From Ensifer adhaerens (GTDB lineage Bacteria; Pseudomonadota; Alphaproteobacteria; Rhizobiales; Rhizobiaceae): a stretch of 64,000 nt of DNA. Both the position numbers and the translations under genes were made by a program. The stretch spans positions 310,001 through 374,000 of the forward strand of contig NZ_CP015882.1 in NCBI RefSeq assembly GCF_000697965.2, written 5' to 3'. The first letter of the stretch is position 1. Every line of letters begins with the position of its first letter. The notes under the pieces are model-generated. The model saw only the letters and a program-made list of their open reading frames with translations. It did not search any database and had not been told where the DNA came from. Positions 53,362 to 62,475 of this stretch are shown one piece after another.

Positions 53362-54227
53362 CGAAGGCCAATCCCAACCTGATCGCCGTCGGCGACAATT
53401 GCCTCGATGCCTATCTGAGCAAAGGGTTCGTCACCGTGGGCGGCAATGCCCTCAATGTCGCCGTCCAATGGCGGCAACAGGGGTTGAATGCCCGCTATTT
53501 CGGTGCGCTGGGCCCGGATGCGGAAGGCGATATCATGCTTGCCGCCATCGCGGAGGCGGGGCTTGATCGCAACGATGTCGAAATCCGTCCCGGCGCGTCT
53601 GCTGTGACGCTGCTGACGGACGATGCCGGCGAGCGACGTTTCCTTCTCGAGTCGCTCGGAGTGGGCGAGGATTATGTTCCAAATGCTGATCGCTACGAGG
53701 CGTTGCGGCAAGCCGACTGGTTGCATCTCGGCACAAATTCCAGCGAAAGGCTCATCCGCCGGCTCGTCGCCGATGGCATTCCCTTCAGCATCGACATTTC
53801 CACACGGCATTTCGACCTTTCGCTCGATGGCGTGCCGCTTGTCTTCGCCTCCGGTCCGGACGATCCGACCAAGCCGGTCGAGCCGCTGATCGCGCGGTTC
53901 AGGGCCGCGGGCGCACGAGAGGTCGTCGTCACCTGCGGCAGGCGGGGATCCTTCTATCATGATGGTTCGACGGTGTTCGCGGCGGGTTCTGTGCCGGTCA
54001 CGGTCGTCGATACCTGCGGTGCAGGGGACAGCTTCATCGCGACCTTCATCATGTCGCGGTTCTTCGCAGACCTGTCCGGACAGGCCGCGCTCGACAGCGC
54101 CGCCGAAAGAGCATCCGAGACCTGCACCCATCTCGGCGGCTTCCCGCAGCCCATCCGGCCAATCCCGGAATGGCTGCTTAAGAAATATGACGATGTCATC
54201 GGCAGCACCGAGAGGGCGGGAACATGA
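53358..54227 (+). CDS. FrlD-like PfkB-family kinase
   Basis: A 289-residue PfkB carbohydrate kinase resembling fructoselysine 6-kinase FrlD: AVGDNCLDAYLSKGFVTVGG (E. coli TIGDNCVDIYP..SGG), NALNVAVQW, and the C-terminal anion-hole motif DTCGAGDSFIATFIMS with the catalytic Asp. Start overlaps the FrlC-like stop and its stop overlaps the oxidase start, so the three are translationally coupled. Expected to phosphorylate the imported fructosyl-amino acid at C6 before the FrlB-like step. Confidence 0.83.
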   Translation: MTKANPNLIAVGDNCLDAYLSKGFVTVGGNALNVAVQWRQQGLNARYFGALGPDAEGDIMLAAIAEAGLDRNDVEIRPGASAVTLLTDDAGERRFLLESLGVGEDYVPNADRYEALRQADWLHLGTNSSERLIRRLVADGIPFSIDISTRHFDLSLDGVPLVFASGPDDPTKPVEPLIARFRAAGAREVVVTCGRRGSFYHDGSTVFAAGSVPVTVVDTCGAGDSFIATFIMSRFFADLSGQAALDSAAERASETCTHLGGFPQPIRPIPEWLLKKYDDVIGSTERAGT

Positions 54228-55627
54228 ACACCATCACGATGAGGCCGCCCGTCGCGGCACCGAAGGGCGATCGTTCCTTCTGGCTGCAGAGCATTGCGGC
54301 GGATGCCGTCACGCCGCCCCTCAAGGGCAGCGCGGATTGCGACGTCGCGATCGTCGGCGGTGGCTATGCCGGCCTGTGGACTGCGCTGAGGATCAAGGAA
54401 CAAGCGCCCGAAACGCGTGTCTCCGTGCTCGAAGCGGATTTCTGCGGTTCCGGAGCTTCCGGTCGCAACGGCGGCCAGGTCCATAGCTGGTTTGCCGAAA
54501 TCGACATGCTGCGCGCGCTTGTCGGCGAGGATGACGCGCTCATGCTGTGCCGGGCGACCGCCGACGCCATCGAGGAGCTTAATGGCCTGCAGGCCTCCGG
54601 TGCCATCGACATGGATCTGAGACTCGACGGCTGGCTGTGGACGGCAAGTTCGACCGCGCAGGAGGGGGCCTGGGCTGCGGCCCGCGACCTCAGCCGGACG
54701 CTCGCCGAGGACCGCCTGCATCCGCTCCAGCGCGCCGATATCCTGCGCCGCACCGGCTCGGACGTCTCCTATGTGGGCATCATCGAGGAGAGGGCGGGAA
54801 CCGTGCAGCCCGCAAAGCTCGCCCTCGGCCTGCGACGGCTCGCCCTCGAAAGGGGGATCATCATCCATGAGCAGAGCCCGGTTCTCGAAATCGTGCCCGG
54901 TTCCACGCCGCAACTGCGCACAGCATGCGGCGTGCTTTCCGCCGGCAAGGTGGTGCTCGCCGCAAATGCCTGGCTTTCGGCCATCGCGGAATTGCATGCC
55001 TATCTCTACGTGGTTAGCAGCCAGGTCATCGCGACGGCGCCGGCGCGCGATGTCCTGGAGCAGATCGGCTGGACGGACGGCGCCTCGATCTGCGATGCGC
55101 AGCAGCATGTGCTCTACTACCAGCGCACGCCCGAGGGCACCGTCGTCTTCGGCCGGGGCACGGGGGGCATCGCCTATGCCGACCGCATTGACGCCCGCTT
55201 CAATCGGAGCGGCGACGGCGGCGCCGACAATATCCGCGAGATGCACCGGGTGTATCCTGAGTTGAAGCATGTGCCTGTCCTTTACGACTGGAGCGGCCCG
55301 ATCGATTGCACGGCGCAGCACCTGCCGGTCTTCGGCCATCTGAAGGACCACGCGAACATCTTTTACGCGATGGGCTTTAACGGTACGGGCATCGCGCAAA
55401 CGCCCGTCGCCGGCCGCATCATGGCAAGCCTTGTGCTCGGGCGTGACGACGCCTGGAGCCGGTGTGGGTTGGTTGGCATTGAAAAGCGCACGCGGCTTCC
55501 GCCCGAGCCGCTGCGCTATCTCGGCGCGCGCGTCGTGCGGCATGCCATCCGGCGCAAGAACGATCTCGAGATCATCAACAGAAAGCCGGGTCCGGTCACG
55601 CGGTTCCTGGCCGGGCTCGCGCCCTGA
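54224..55627 (+). CDS. DAO-family FAD oxidoreductase of Frl-like operon
   Basis: A 467-residue FAD enzyme. The dinucleotide site CDVAIVGGGYAGLWTALRIK is at about 31-50 and GSGASGRNGGQVHSW follows; FNGTGIAQTPVAGRIMASL completes the FAD site. It is related to but clearly distinct from the PuuB-like enzyme at 42704. No such enzyme belongs to the E. coli frl operon. It could oxidise Amadori compounds directly (fructosyl-amino-acid-oxidase-like chemistry) or the freed amine or amino acid. The former reading is speculative. Confidence 0.78.
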   Translation: MNTITMRPPVAAPKGDRSFWLQSIAADAVTPPLKGSADCDVAIVGGGYAGLWTALRIKEQAPETRVSVLEADFCGSGASGRNGGQVHSWFAEIDMLRALVGEDDALMLCRATADAIEELNGLQASGAIDMDLRLDGWLWTASSTAQEGAWAAARDLSRTLAEDRLHPLQRADILRRTGSDVSYVGIIEERAGTVQPAKLALGLRRLALERGIIIHEQSPVLEIVPGSTPQLRTACGVLSAGKVVLAANAWLSAIAELHAYLYVVSSQVIATAPARDVLEQIGWTDGASICDAQQHVLYYQRTPEGTVVFGRGTGGIAYADRIDARFNRSGDGGADNIREMHRVYPELKHVPVLYDWSGPIDCTAQHLPVFGHLKDHANIFYAMGFNGTGIAQTPVAGRIMASLVLGRDDAWSRCGLVGIEKRTRLPPEPLRYLGARVVRHAIRRKNDLEIINRKPGPVTRFLAGLAP

Positions 55628-55668
55628 CGGCGCGCTGTCTTGCAATTGCAAATAACGGAACGGGAACG

Positions 55669-56766
55669 ATGGCCGATTTATCGCTGAGAAACATTCGCAA
55701 GGCTTATGGTGATCTCGAAGTCCTGCACGGCATAGACCTTGAGATGAGGTCGGGCGAGTTCATCGTCTTCGTCGGCCCGTCTGGGTGCGGGAAATCCACT
55801 CTGCTGCGCTCGATTGCCGGCCTTGAGACAATCACGTCAGGCGACCTCGTCATCAATGGCGAGCGAATGAATGCCGTCGCGCCCTCCAAGCGCGGCATCT
55901 CCATGGTGTTCCAGTCCTATGCGCTTTACCCGCATATGACCGTCTACGAGAACATGGCCTTCGGACTGCGTATCACCGGAACGCCGAAGGCGGAGATCGA
56001 TATGCGGGTGCGAAAGGCGGGCGAAATACTCCAGCTCGACGAGTACCTACAACGCCACCCGAAGGCGCTTTCCGGCGGGCAACGGCAGCGCGTGGCGATC
56101 GGGCGTGCCATTGTGCGAAATCCGCGGGTCTTTCTATTTGATGAGCCCCTGTCCAATCTGGATGCCGCGCTGCGCGTCGCCACCCGCATTGAGATCGCCA
56201 AGTTGAAGCAGAGCATGCCGGAAGTAACGATGATCTACGTCACCCACGACCAGGTCGAGGCGCTGACGCTGGCGGACCGTATCGTCGTCTTCAAGGACGG
56301 CAACATCGAGCAGGTCGGCACGCCGACCGATCTCTACCGCAAGCCGGCGAACCTCTTCGTCGCGCAATTCATCGGCTCACCGGCAATGAACATCCTTAAA
56401 GGTAAGGTCGTGGGCCGTTCCGCGACATCGGCACGCTGCCAGCTTGACTGCGGTGTGGTCCTTGATATTGAGGCAGAACGTGGCAGCCTTTCAAGGGGCG
56501 AGGCGATCAGCGTCGGCATTCGCCCGGAAAACATACGGATAGGCGACAGTCATGGGACGGATCCGACATTTGCCGGAACCGTCGATCTCGTGGAGCATCT
56601 CGGCGAGGTGCAAATACTCTATCTGGACCTGAACGGCGCCCGTGAAAAGTTTTTGGTCAAGGTCGATGGGGAGAGTGCATTTTCACGCACGCAGAGCGTT
56701 AATTTCACCGCGCGCCGCCGGGATATCCACATCTTCGACACTGCGGGAAGAGCCGTTCGAAGCTAG
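55669..56766 (+). CDS. CUT1-type ABC ATPase (MsmK/UgpC/MalK type)
   Basis: A 365-residue ATPase. Walker A GPSGCGKST, signature SGGQRQRVAIGRAI, Walker B FLFDEPLSNLD and the switch histidine (VTHDQVEALTLADR) are intact; the C-terminal part is the TOBE/MalK-like regulatory domain. It lies at the end of the operon, 41 bases after the oxidase stop, and is the ATPase for the permeases at 50684 and 51646. Confidence 0.9.
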   Translation: MADLSLRNIRKAYGDLEVLHGIDLEMRSGEFIVFVGPSGCGKSTLLRSIAGLETITSGDLVINGERMNAVAPSKRGISMVFQSYALYPHMTVYENMAFGLRITGTPKAEIDMRVRKAGEILQLDEYLQRHPKALSGGQRQRVAIGRAIVRNPRVFLFDEPLSNLDAALRVATRIEIAKLKQSMPEVTMIYVTHDQVEALTLADRIVVFKDGNIEQVGTPTDLYRKPANLFVAQFIGSPAMNILKGKVVGRSATSARCQLDCGVVLDIEAERGSLSRGEAISVGIRPENIRIGDSHGTDPTFAGTVDLVEHLGEVQILYLDLNGAREKFLVKVDGESAFSRTQSVNFTARRRDIHIFDTAGRAVRS

Positions 56767-56778
56767 GTGAACCGATCT

Positions 56779-57353
56779 TGCAGCCATCAGTTCGGGAGGC
56801 TCTTGCCGGGATCAGGCAGTCAGGCGATCCCGATCTCTGGGCCGCCTGCAACAACAATCTCGCGTCTGCGCTTGGCTGACTGGCATATGCATCACCGACA
56901 ATCGACAGGAACAGACTCTTGCGTGCGGCAGCAACGGCTTGGGGTGATGTGCTTCAGGTGCGCAAAAGAGAGGACAATGAGTTATTGTGGGCGCGAGCGA
57001 GTGCAAACGTCGCCCGCGCAGTCTCCGATTTGTTTCACTACCTGCTCGTGGAGGATGGTGGCGAAATTACAGAGCGCGTGCGAGAGGTGGCGAGCAATGC
57101 AATCCATCTCTTTGAAGAGGTTATCGACGTGATGCGGCGCGTGCCGAATGACTATGCGGCCACGCTACAAGACGTCCCAACGATCCATGCCAACGTCAGA
57201 TCTTACGGATCTGCCATTCAGCTTTTGCAAGAGGCGCGCGAGGTTTTCCAAGAAACGGAAATGCCGCTGGCATTGGTACGTGCCAAGAAATGCTTGGAAA
57301 AATCGCAGCCGCACAAGCACCATCAGGTTAGGCCGCGAAAGGCCGATCGCTGA
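56779..57353 (+). pseudogene. Helical-repeat (TPR-like) protein remnant
   Basis: A TTG-initiated frame at 56919-57353 encodes VLQVRKREDNELLWARASAN, then SAIQLLQEAREVFQETEMPL and a charged tail, reminiscent of tetratricopeptide units (amphipathic helix pairs). Just upstream in another frame is AIRQSGDPDLWAACNNNLAS, another TPR-like piece ending at a stop. It is probably a decayed TPR protein. No catalytic domain is visible, so identity remains open. Confidence 0.45.
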
Positions 57354-57492
57354 ACGGGCGGCCCAACCTGCAAGGATGCGTTGTCCAAACCGTCTTACCG
57401 ATCGCTTCTCTTCGTTCTTGCAACTGTCGCTGCGTCTGCCGTCGGTGCGGACTTGTCTGAACTCAACCTGCGGGGCCGCGACCACGGTGCAT

Positions 57493-58089
57493 TCAACGCG
57501 CGCTGACCATTGAATCGAAACCGATGAGAAAAGCGTCGACCATGGCATGAAGACGACGCGGTTCAACTCCATCGCGTGCTTGAACCGAAAGCCCGTGCAG
57601 CAAGGTTGCGCAGCAATCGCCTATGGCAATTTCATCGACATGTGCCGGGATCTCCCCCGATCGTTTCCCCGCGATCAGGCGGTCAATGATCGATTGCGTT
57701 CGCGCCTTCCGATGCTCGGCCAGCCAGTCTCTGATCGCCTCGTTCTGCTGCGTGCAATTCGTCGCCGCCGATACGACCATGCATCCCTTCAGTCCGTCGG
57801 TATAGAGCGCCACTGCCGCCCGGAACATGACTTCCAGAACTGAGCGGACGTCGCTGTTCTCGAGCATGGCTCGCTCGGCAAAGCCGCCCTCATTCGTCTC
57901 GTAGTGTTCGATAGCTTCCCGAAACAAGGCCTCCTTGGAGCCGAAAGCGGCATAAATCCGCGCGGAGGCGATGCCAAGGCCATCCACCAGATCGGTCATG
58001 GAAACACCTTCGAACCCGCGCGCCCAAAACAGATCCCGGGCTCTCTTCAGCGCCACGTCCCTGTCAAACTCTCTGGGTCTACCTGCCAC
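57493..58089 (-). CDS. TetR-family repressor
   Basis: A 198-residue TetR regulator. The N-terminal HTH (residues 8-58: ARDLFWARGFEGVSMTDLVD, ASARIYAAFGSKEALFREAI) is intact and the C-terminal ligand domain is of the TetR_C type with LKGCMVVSAATNC. It is divergent from the isomerase-hydrolase operon, with 96 bases between starts, holding two similar palindromes. It most likely represses both itself and that operon. Confidence 0.92.
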   Translation of the reverse strand: MAGRPREFDRDVALKRARDLFWARGFEGVSMTDLVDGLGIASARIYAAFGSKEALFREAIEHYETNEGGFAERAMLENSDVRSVLEVMFRAAVALYTDGLKGCMVVSAATNCTQQNEAIRDWLAEHRKARTQSIIDRLIAGKRSGEIPAHVDEIAIGDCCATLLHGLSVQARDGVEPRRLHAMVDAFLIGFDSMVSAR

Positions 58090-58103
58090 GTCGCGCTCCT
58101 ATG

Positions 58104-58119
58104 TTTGTCGATCGACAAA
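58104..58119. promoter_or_regulatory. TetR operator 1
   Basis: TTTGTCGATCGACAAA is a perfect 16-bp palindrome located 15 bases upstream of the TetR start. It recurs with one change at 58157-58172, centres 53 bp apart. Confidence 0.8.
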
Positions 58120-58153
58120 TAATTCGCTTGACGCGGAGATGCAAGGCTGCCAA

Positions 58154-58175
58154 TTCTTTGTCGATCAACAAAGAA
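58154..58175. promoter_or_regulatory. TetR operator 2
   Basis: A 22-base near-perfect palindrome built around TTTGTCGATCAACAAA (58157-58172), the same motif as operator 1 with a single mismatch. It ends 11 bases before the isomerase GTG start, so binding would block the operon promoter or early elongation. Confidence 0.78.
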
Positions 58176-58185
58176 AGGCCATCCA

Positions 58186-59268
58186 GTGAAAACCATAAAA
58201 GGCCCAAGCCTCCATCTCGCTCAATTCAGCGATGCCAATCCGCCCTTCAACACGCTAAAATCAATTGCGGAATGGGCGAGCGGAATGGGCTTTGCCGCCC
58301 TTCAGATACCTGCCTGGGACCAACGCCTGATCGACATCGCCAAGGCGGCAGAGAGCCAAGCTTACTGCGACGAGATCAAAGGCACGCTTGCCGAGCACGG
58401 CTTGCAGGTCAGCGAACTGACCACGCATATCCTTGGACAGCTTGTCGCTGTCCACCCGGCGTACGATGCGATGTGCGATGCGTTCGCTCCTGAGGAGCTT
58501 CGTGGAAACGCCGCTGCCAGGAGCGAATGGGCTCTGCAGCAAATCAAGTTGGCCGCGAAAGCCTCGCGGCGGCTTGGACTGACCGAGATGGGAACGTTTT
58601 CGGGCTCATTCCTCTGGCCCTACTTCTTTCCGTTTCCACAGCGTCCCGAAGGCTTGGTCGATGCCGCCTTCGACGAACTGACCAGCCGCTGGAAGCCCAT
58701 TCTCGACAACTGCGAAGAAGAGGGGATCAACCTATGTTATGAACTTCACCCGAGCGAAGACCTTCATGACGGCGCCAGTTTCGAGATGTTTCTTGATCGC
58801 ATCGGTGGCCATCAGCGGGCCCAAATCCTCTTTGATCCCAGCCACTTCGTCTTGCAGCAGCTCAAGTATCTCGACTTCATCGACATTTATCACGAGCGCA
58901 TCGGCATGTTCCATGTCAAGGACGCTGAATTCAACCCGACCGGACGCCAGGGCATCTATGGCGGCTACCAGTCCTGGGTAAACCGTGCGGCCCGATTCCG
59001 TTCGCTGGGCGATGGCCAGGTCGACTTCCGCTCGATCTTCTCGAAATTTGCCCAGTATGATTTTTCGGGCTGGGCGACGTTGGAGTGGGAATGCTGCCTG
59101 AAGAACCAGGAAGACGGAGCGCGCGAGGGCGCTGCCTTCATTCGTGATCACGTGATCCGCGTCACGGATAAGATTTTCGACGATTTCGCCGGAACGCCGC
59201 TGAGCGTCGGCCAAATGAACAAGATCCTCGGCATCTCCAACTCTTTCGCAGGAAAACACTATGGCTAA
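58186..59268 (+). CDS. Sugar phosphate isomerase/epimerase-family TIM-barrel protein
   Basis: A 360-residue xylose-isomerase-like protein. Likely metal-binding residues occur in CYELHPSEDLHDG, LFDPSHFVLQQ, MFHVKDAEFN and WATLEWECCLKN, the canonical Glu-Asp-His-Glu spacing. The start is GTG 58186, close to operator 2. Its end overlaps the next gene by eight bases. Operon partners are two alpha/beta hydrolases, so this looks like catabolism of a glycoside- or lactone-type compound rather than central metabolism. Confidence 0.8.
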   Translation: MKTIKGPSLHLAQFSDANPPFNTLKSIAEWASGMGFAALQIPAWDQRLIDIAKAAESQAYCDEIKGTLAEHGLQVSELTTHILGQLVAVHPAYDAMCDAFAPEELRGNAAARSEWALQQIKLAAKASRRLGLTEMGTFSGSFLWPYFFPFPQRPEGLVDAAFDELTSRWKPILDNCEEEGINLCYELHPSEDLHDGASFEMFLDRIGGHQRAQILFDPSHFVLQQLKYLDFIDIYHERIGMFHVKDAEFNPTGRQGIYGGYQSWVNRAARFRSLGDGQVDFRSIFSKFAQYDFSGWATLEWECCLKNQEDGAREGAAFIRDHVIRVTDKIFDDFAGTPLSVGQMNKILGISNSFAGKHYG

Positions 59269-60145
59269 TCTATTGGTGTCGGACCACGCGTCCGAAGGTT
59301 TCGCGCATCGCTACGTGCGCGTCGACGGGCAGAAAATCCACTGCGCCACGATGGGCGAGGGCAAGCCGGTGTTGCTGATCCCCGGCTGGCCACAGACCTG
59401 GTACGCCTGGCGCTACGTAATGGTCGCCTTGGCGCAAAATGGCTTCCAAGCCATTGCCGTCGACCCCATCGGCACCGGGTTTTCCACGAGACCGGAAAAC
59501 GGCTACGACACGGGCTCAGTCGCGCGTCTCCTGCACCAGCTTATGACTGCGCTTGGTCACACCCGCTACGGTGTCGCCGGACATGACGTCGGCATGTGGG
59601 TCGGATACGCGCTGGCGAGCGACTACCCGGACGCCGTGGAACGCATCGCGCTGACAGAAGCTGTCATTCCCGGTCTCGCGCCTGCGCCGCAAATCTTCGT
59701 ACCCCCTTCGGACAACATCTTCCTCTGGCATTTCATGTTCAATCAGGTCCTGGATCTGCCGGAATTCCTCACATCGGGACGGGAGAAAGAATATCTCGGC
59801 TTCATGTTCGACAAGTGGTCTCACCGCAGGGACCGGGTCGCAGCGGATGTCTATGCAGCTGCCTACGGGACACCAGGGGGTATCCGGGCCGGCTTCTCCT
59901 ATTACCGGGCGATCCCCGAAACCATCCGTCAGAACCAGGTACGGGCGAGCCGGCCGTTGGCGATGCCGGTCTTGGCTATAGGTGCGGAGCACGCGACGGT
60001 GGACGCGCCTATGCAAACGATGCGCCGACATGCGAGCAACCTGCGCGGCGAGATTGTCCGCGATTGTGGCCATTTCATAATGGAAGAATGCCCGGACGAT
60101 TTCATCGCACAGGTTGTTCCCTTCTTTCTGGAGGGGGCAGCCTGA
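59261..60145 (+). CDS. Alpha/beta hydrolase, epoxide-hydrolase/dehalogenase-like
   Basis: A 294-residue alpha/beta hydrolase. Oxyanion LIPGWPQTWYAW at 39-50 and the nucleophile Asp109 in VAGHDVGMW place it in the epoxide hydrolase/haloalkane dehalogenase branch rather than among Ser-esterases; the base His is in RDCGHFIMEE near residue 270. Start overlaps the isomerase gene, and its stop overlaps the next start (TGATG). Substrate could be an epoxide, halide or ester; unknown. Confidence 0.85.
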   Translation: MANLLVSDHASEGFAHRYVRVDGQKIHCATMGEGKPVLLIPGWPQTWYAWRYVMVALAQNGFQAIAVDPIGTGFSTRPENGYDTGSVARLLHQLMTALGHTRYGVAGHDVGMWVGYALASDYPDAVERIALTEAVIPGLAPAPQIFVPPSDNIFLWHFMFNQVLDLPEFLTSGREKEYLGFMFDKWSHRRDRVAADVYAAAYGTPGGIRAGFSYYRAIPETIRQNQVRASRPLAMPVLAIGAEHATVDAPMQTMRRHASNLRGEIVRDCGHFIMEECPDDFIAQVVPFFLEGAA

Positions 60146-61080
60146 TGCCTGTCGATGCGAACATCGCCACGTTTCTGGCGGGGCTACCGGCCACGCAACC
60201 CTGCACCCTTGATGAAATGCGCGCAGAGACCGATCGAGCCCTGATCGCCATGCAAGGCCCCTCGGAGCCTGTCAGTCAGATCGAAGATCTCGTTGTGGCC
60301 GGCGACGATCCGGACGTTTCAATTCCTGTTCGGGCCTACTGGCCCGCTGGAGCGAAATGGGGCGGCAAGCCTCCGGCTATGGTTTTTGCCCATGCCGGGG
60401 GATGGTGCCTGGTATCGCTCGACGCGTATGACAATCCGTGTCGTGCGCTCGCCAATGCGACCGGCTGCGTTGTGTTTTCTGTCGGATATCGCCTTGCTCC
60501 GGAACATCCCTATCCGGCAGCTCTGGACGATGTCTATCGCGCCCTATGCTTTGTCGCCGACCATTCGGAACGACTGGGAGTGGACAGAAATAGGATTGTC
60601 ATCGCTGGTGACAGCGCCGGCGGCAACCTGGCTGCCGCGACCGCGATGCTCGCACGCGACCGCAGTGGACCGCCTATCGCGCAACAACTGCTCATGTATC
60701 CGCCAGTCGATACCGACTTGGAAACCGCTTCCTATCAGGAGTTTGCCGACGGTTACTATCTGACGCGCGATGCAATGAAGTTCTGTTGGGGCGCCTATCT
60801 CGGTGACCGAGTGACGACGCCCCCAGTCTATGCCGGCCCGCTTCGGGGCGATCTCTCCAGTTTGCCACCGGCGACGATCATGGTGAGCGAGTATGATCCC
60901 TTGCGCAACGAAGGCGAATCCTACGCGCGCAAACTTGACGCATGCGGCGTCCCAACCACGCTCATCGTTCTCGAGGGAATGGTCCATGCCTGCATCCATA
61001 TGCTCGGCATCACACCGGCGGCGAAAGCGATATTCGCCAATGCGGGAAGAGAGCTGCGTCTGAAGCTCGGTGCATTCTAA
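60145..61080 (+). CDS. Alpha/beta hydrolase fold-3 esterase (HSL-like)
   Basis: A 311-residue hormone-sensitive-lipase-group enzyme. The oxyanion motif HAGGW (consensus HGGG) is near residue 83, the nucleophile lies in GDSAGGNLAAA, an Asp in SEYDPLRNEG, and the His in EGMVHACIHML. The HGGG-to-HAGG change is a conservative variant. ATG 60145 overlaps the previous stop; a longer frame upstream only overlaps the epoxide-hydrolase-like gene. Closes the TetR-controlled operon. Confidence 0.87.
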   Translation: MPVDANIATFLAGLPATQPCTLDEMRAETDRALIAMQGPSEPVSQIEDLVVAGDDPDVSIPVRAYWPAGAKWGGKPPAMVFAHAGGWCLVSLDAYDNPCRALANATGCVVFSVGYRLAPEHPYPAALDDVYRALCFVADHSERLGVDRNRIVIAGDSAGGNLAAATAMLARDRSGPPIAQQLLMYPPVDTDLETASYQEFADGYYLTRDAMKFCWGAYLGDRVTTPPVYAGPLRGDLSSLPPATIMVSEYDPLRNEGESYARKLDACGVPTTLIVLEGMVHACIHMLGITPAAKAIFANAGRELRLKLGAF

Positions 61081-61203
61081 GGCTAGGCGGTGTGACGGTG
61101 AACGCGCTAGTCAATACTGTCGGGAGCGTCAGCGGCAGGTGGCATTGCGTCGGAGCGAAGGCGGTCGGGCAGTCGAGCGCATTGACGGGCCAGACTCGCT
61201 TGG

Positions 61204-62228
61204 TCACAGCCGGTCCACGTCGATGATCGCCTGAGCGAAGTCCTCCGGCGCATCCTGCGGCAGGTTGTGGCCGACGCCGCCGGCGATGTTGCGATGCTGG
61301 TAGTTGCCGGAAAACATGCCGGCTTAAACTTCGAGCCCCCGATGCGGGGCGGCGTTCTGGTCGCCTTTGAGTGTAATTGTCGGGGTCGTGATCACCGGGC
61401 TATTGGCAAGCTTTTCCTCGAATGCGTCGAAGCGGGATTCCCCTTCGATCAGGTCCAGCCGCCAGCGATAGTTATGGACGATGATAGCGACATGGTCGGG
61501 GTTGTCGAAAGCAGGGGCCGAACGTGTGAAGATCGCGTCGTCGAATTGCCCGTTCGGCGAGGCGGTCTCCCAGATTAGATGAACAAAGCCGTGCGTATTG
61601 GCCTGGTAGCCCAGCCGGCCACGCTCAGTGGCGAAATAGAATTGATACCACCAGGCGAGCTCGGCTTTGAGCGGTATAGGCTTCTTGTTCATTCTCTTGG
61701 CTGCCGATCCGCTCACCGACACCATCGCCTTACAGCGATCCGGCCACAGGACGGCCATGATTTTCGACGTACGGGCACCGCAACCATAGCCTCCGATGAT
61801 GGCTTTTTCGACGCCGAGCGCGGCGGCCAAGGCGGATTGCTGGCCGTTGCGTGGTGTGCCCTTCGATAGGGACCGGGCCGTGCCATACCTCCTGAGATAG
61901 GGCACGATCATCCGATAACCGGCCGATACAAACAGCGGCGCGACGTCGACATAGCTATGAATGTCGTAGGGCCAGCCGTGCCGCAGCAGGACCACGCGCT
62001 CGTTGCTGGCACGAGCCTCGGCGTAATCGATTTCGAGGTCGACGACCTTAATGCTTTTCATGGATTCAATGGACGTGGTCGGGCGGCCACAATGGCGGTC
62101 CGCGACGTCGTCGCGGAGGTGTCTGACCCCGCATCGGCTGCGTCGGCAAAGCCAAGTTTGACGGCTGCGGCGGTAAATGCAGCCAGGCTGAACAAGCGAC
62201 GGCGTTCAAGGTTGAATTCGACGGACAT
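61204..62228 (-). pseudogene. Tat-exported alpha/beta hydrolase, doubly inactivated
   Basis: The gene starts at ATG 62228 with MSVEFNLERRRLFSLAAFTA, a Tat-type signal, then shifts frame near 62060 and continues as HGWPYDIHSYVDVAPLF and so on. The usual nucleophile context GGYDWGAR reads GGYGCGAR, so the catalytic Asp is replaced. An in-frame TAA at 61324-61326 cuts off the C-terminal part (AGMFSGNYQHRNIAGGVGHN), which still carries the base His region and ends at 61204. A frameshift, a lost nucleophile and a premature stop show long decay. Confidence 0.85.
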
Positions 62229-62475
62229 CGATCCGGCTGCTTGGCTGGTCCATTCCGATAAGACCGGTGCACCACGAGTTTGCGCGGAGCGTGCGAGATA
62301 GGGAGGACCGTCCCTCACGATCCATGTCGACCGCGTAGACGACCATGCTCCCGGCAAACACCCTCCCGCACACAAAAGGCGCTTGCAAATCTCGCATTTA
62401 GACAACGGTCTTGCTCTGGAACATCGCCTTGCGGAGGGGGTTTAATAGGATCGTTGTAAAAAAGGACGTTTTGCC

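Noticed and set aside
53957..55651. 564-codon minus-strand open frame opposite the DAO-family oxidase
   Set aside because: No motif, no ribosome site, and the plus strand carries a clear FAD enzyme.
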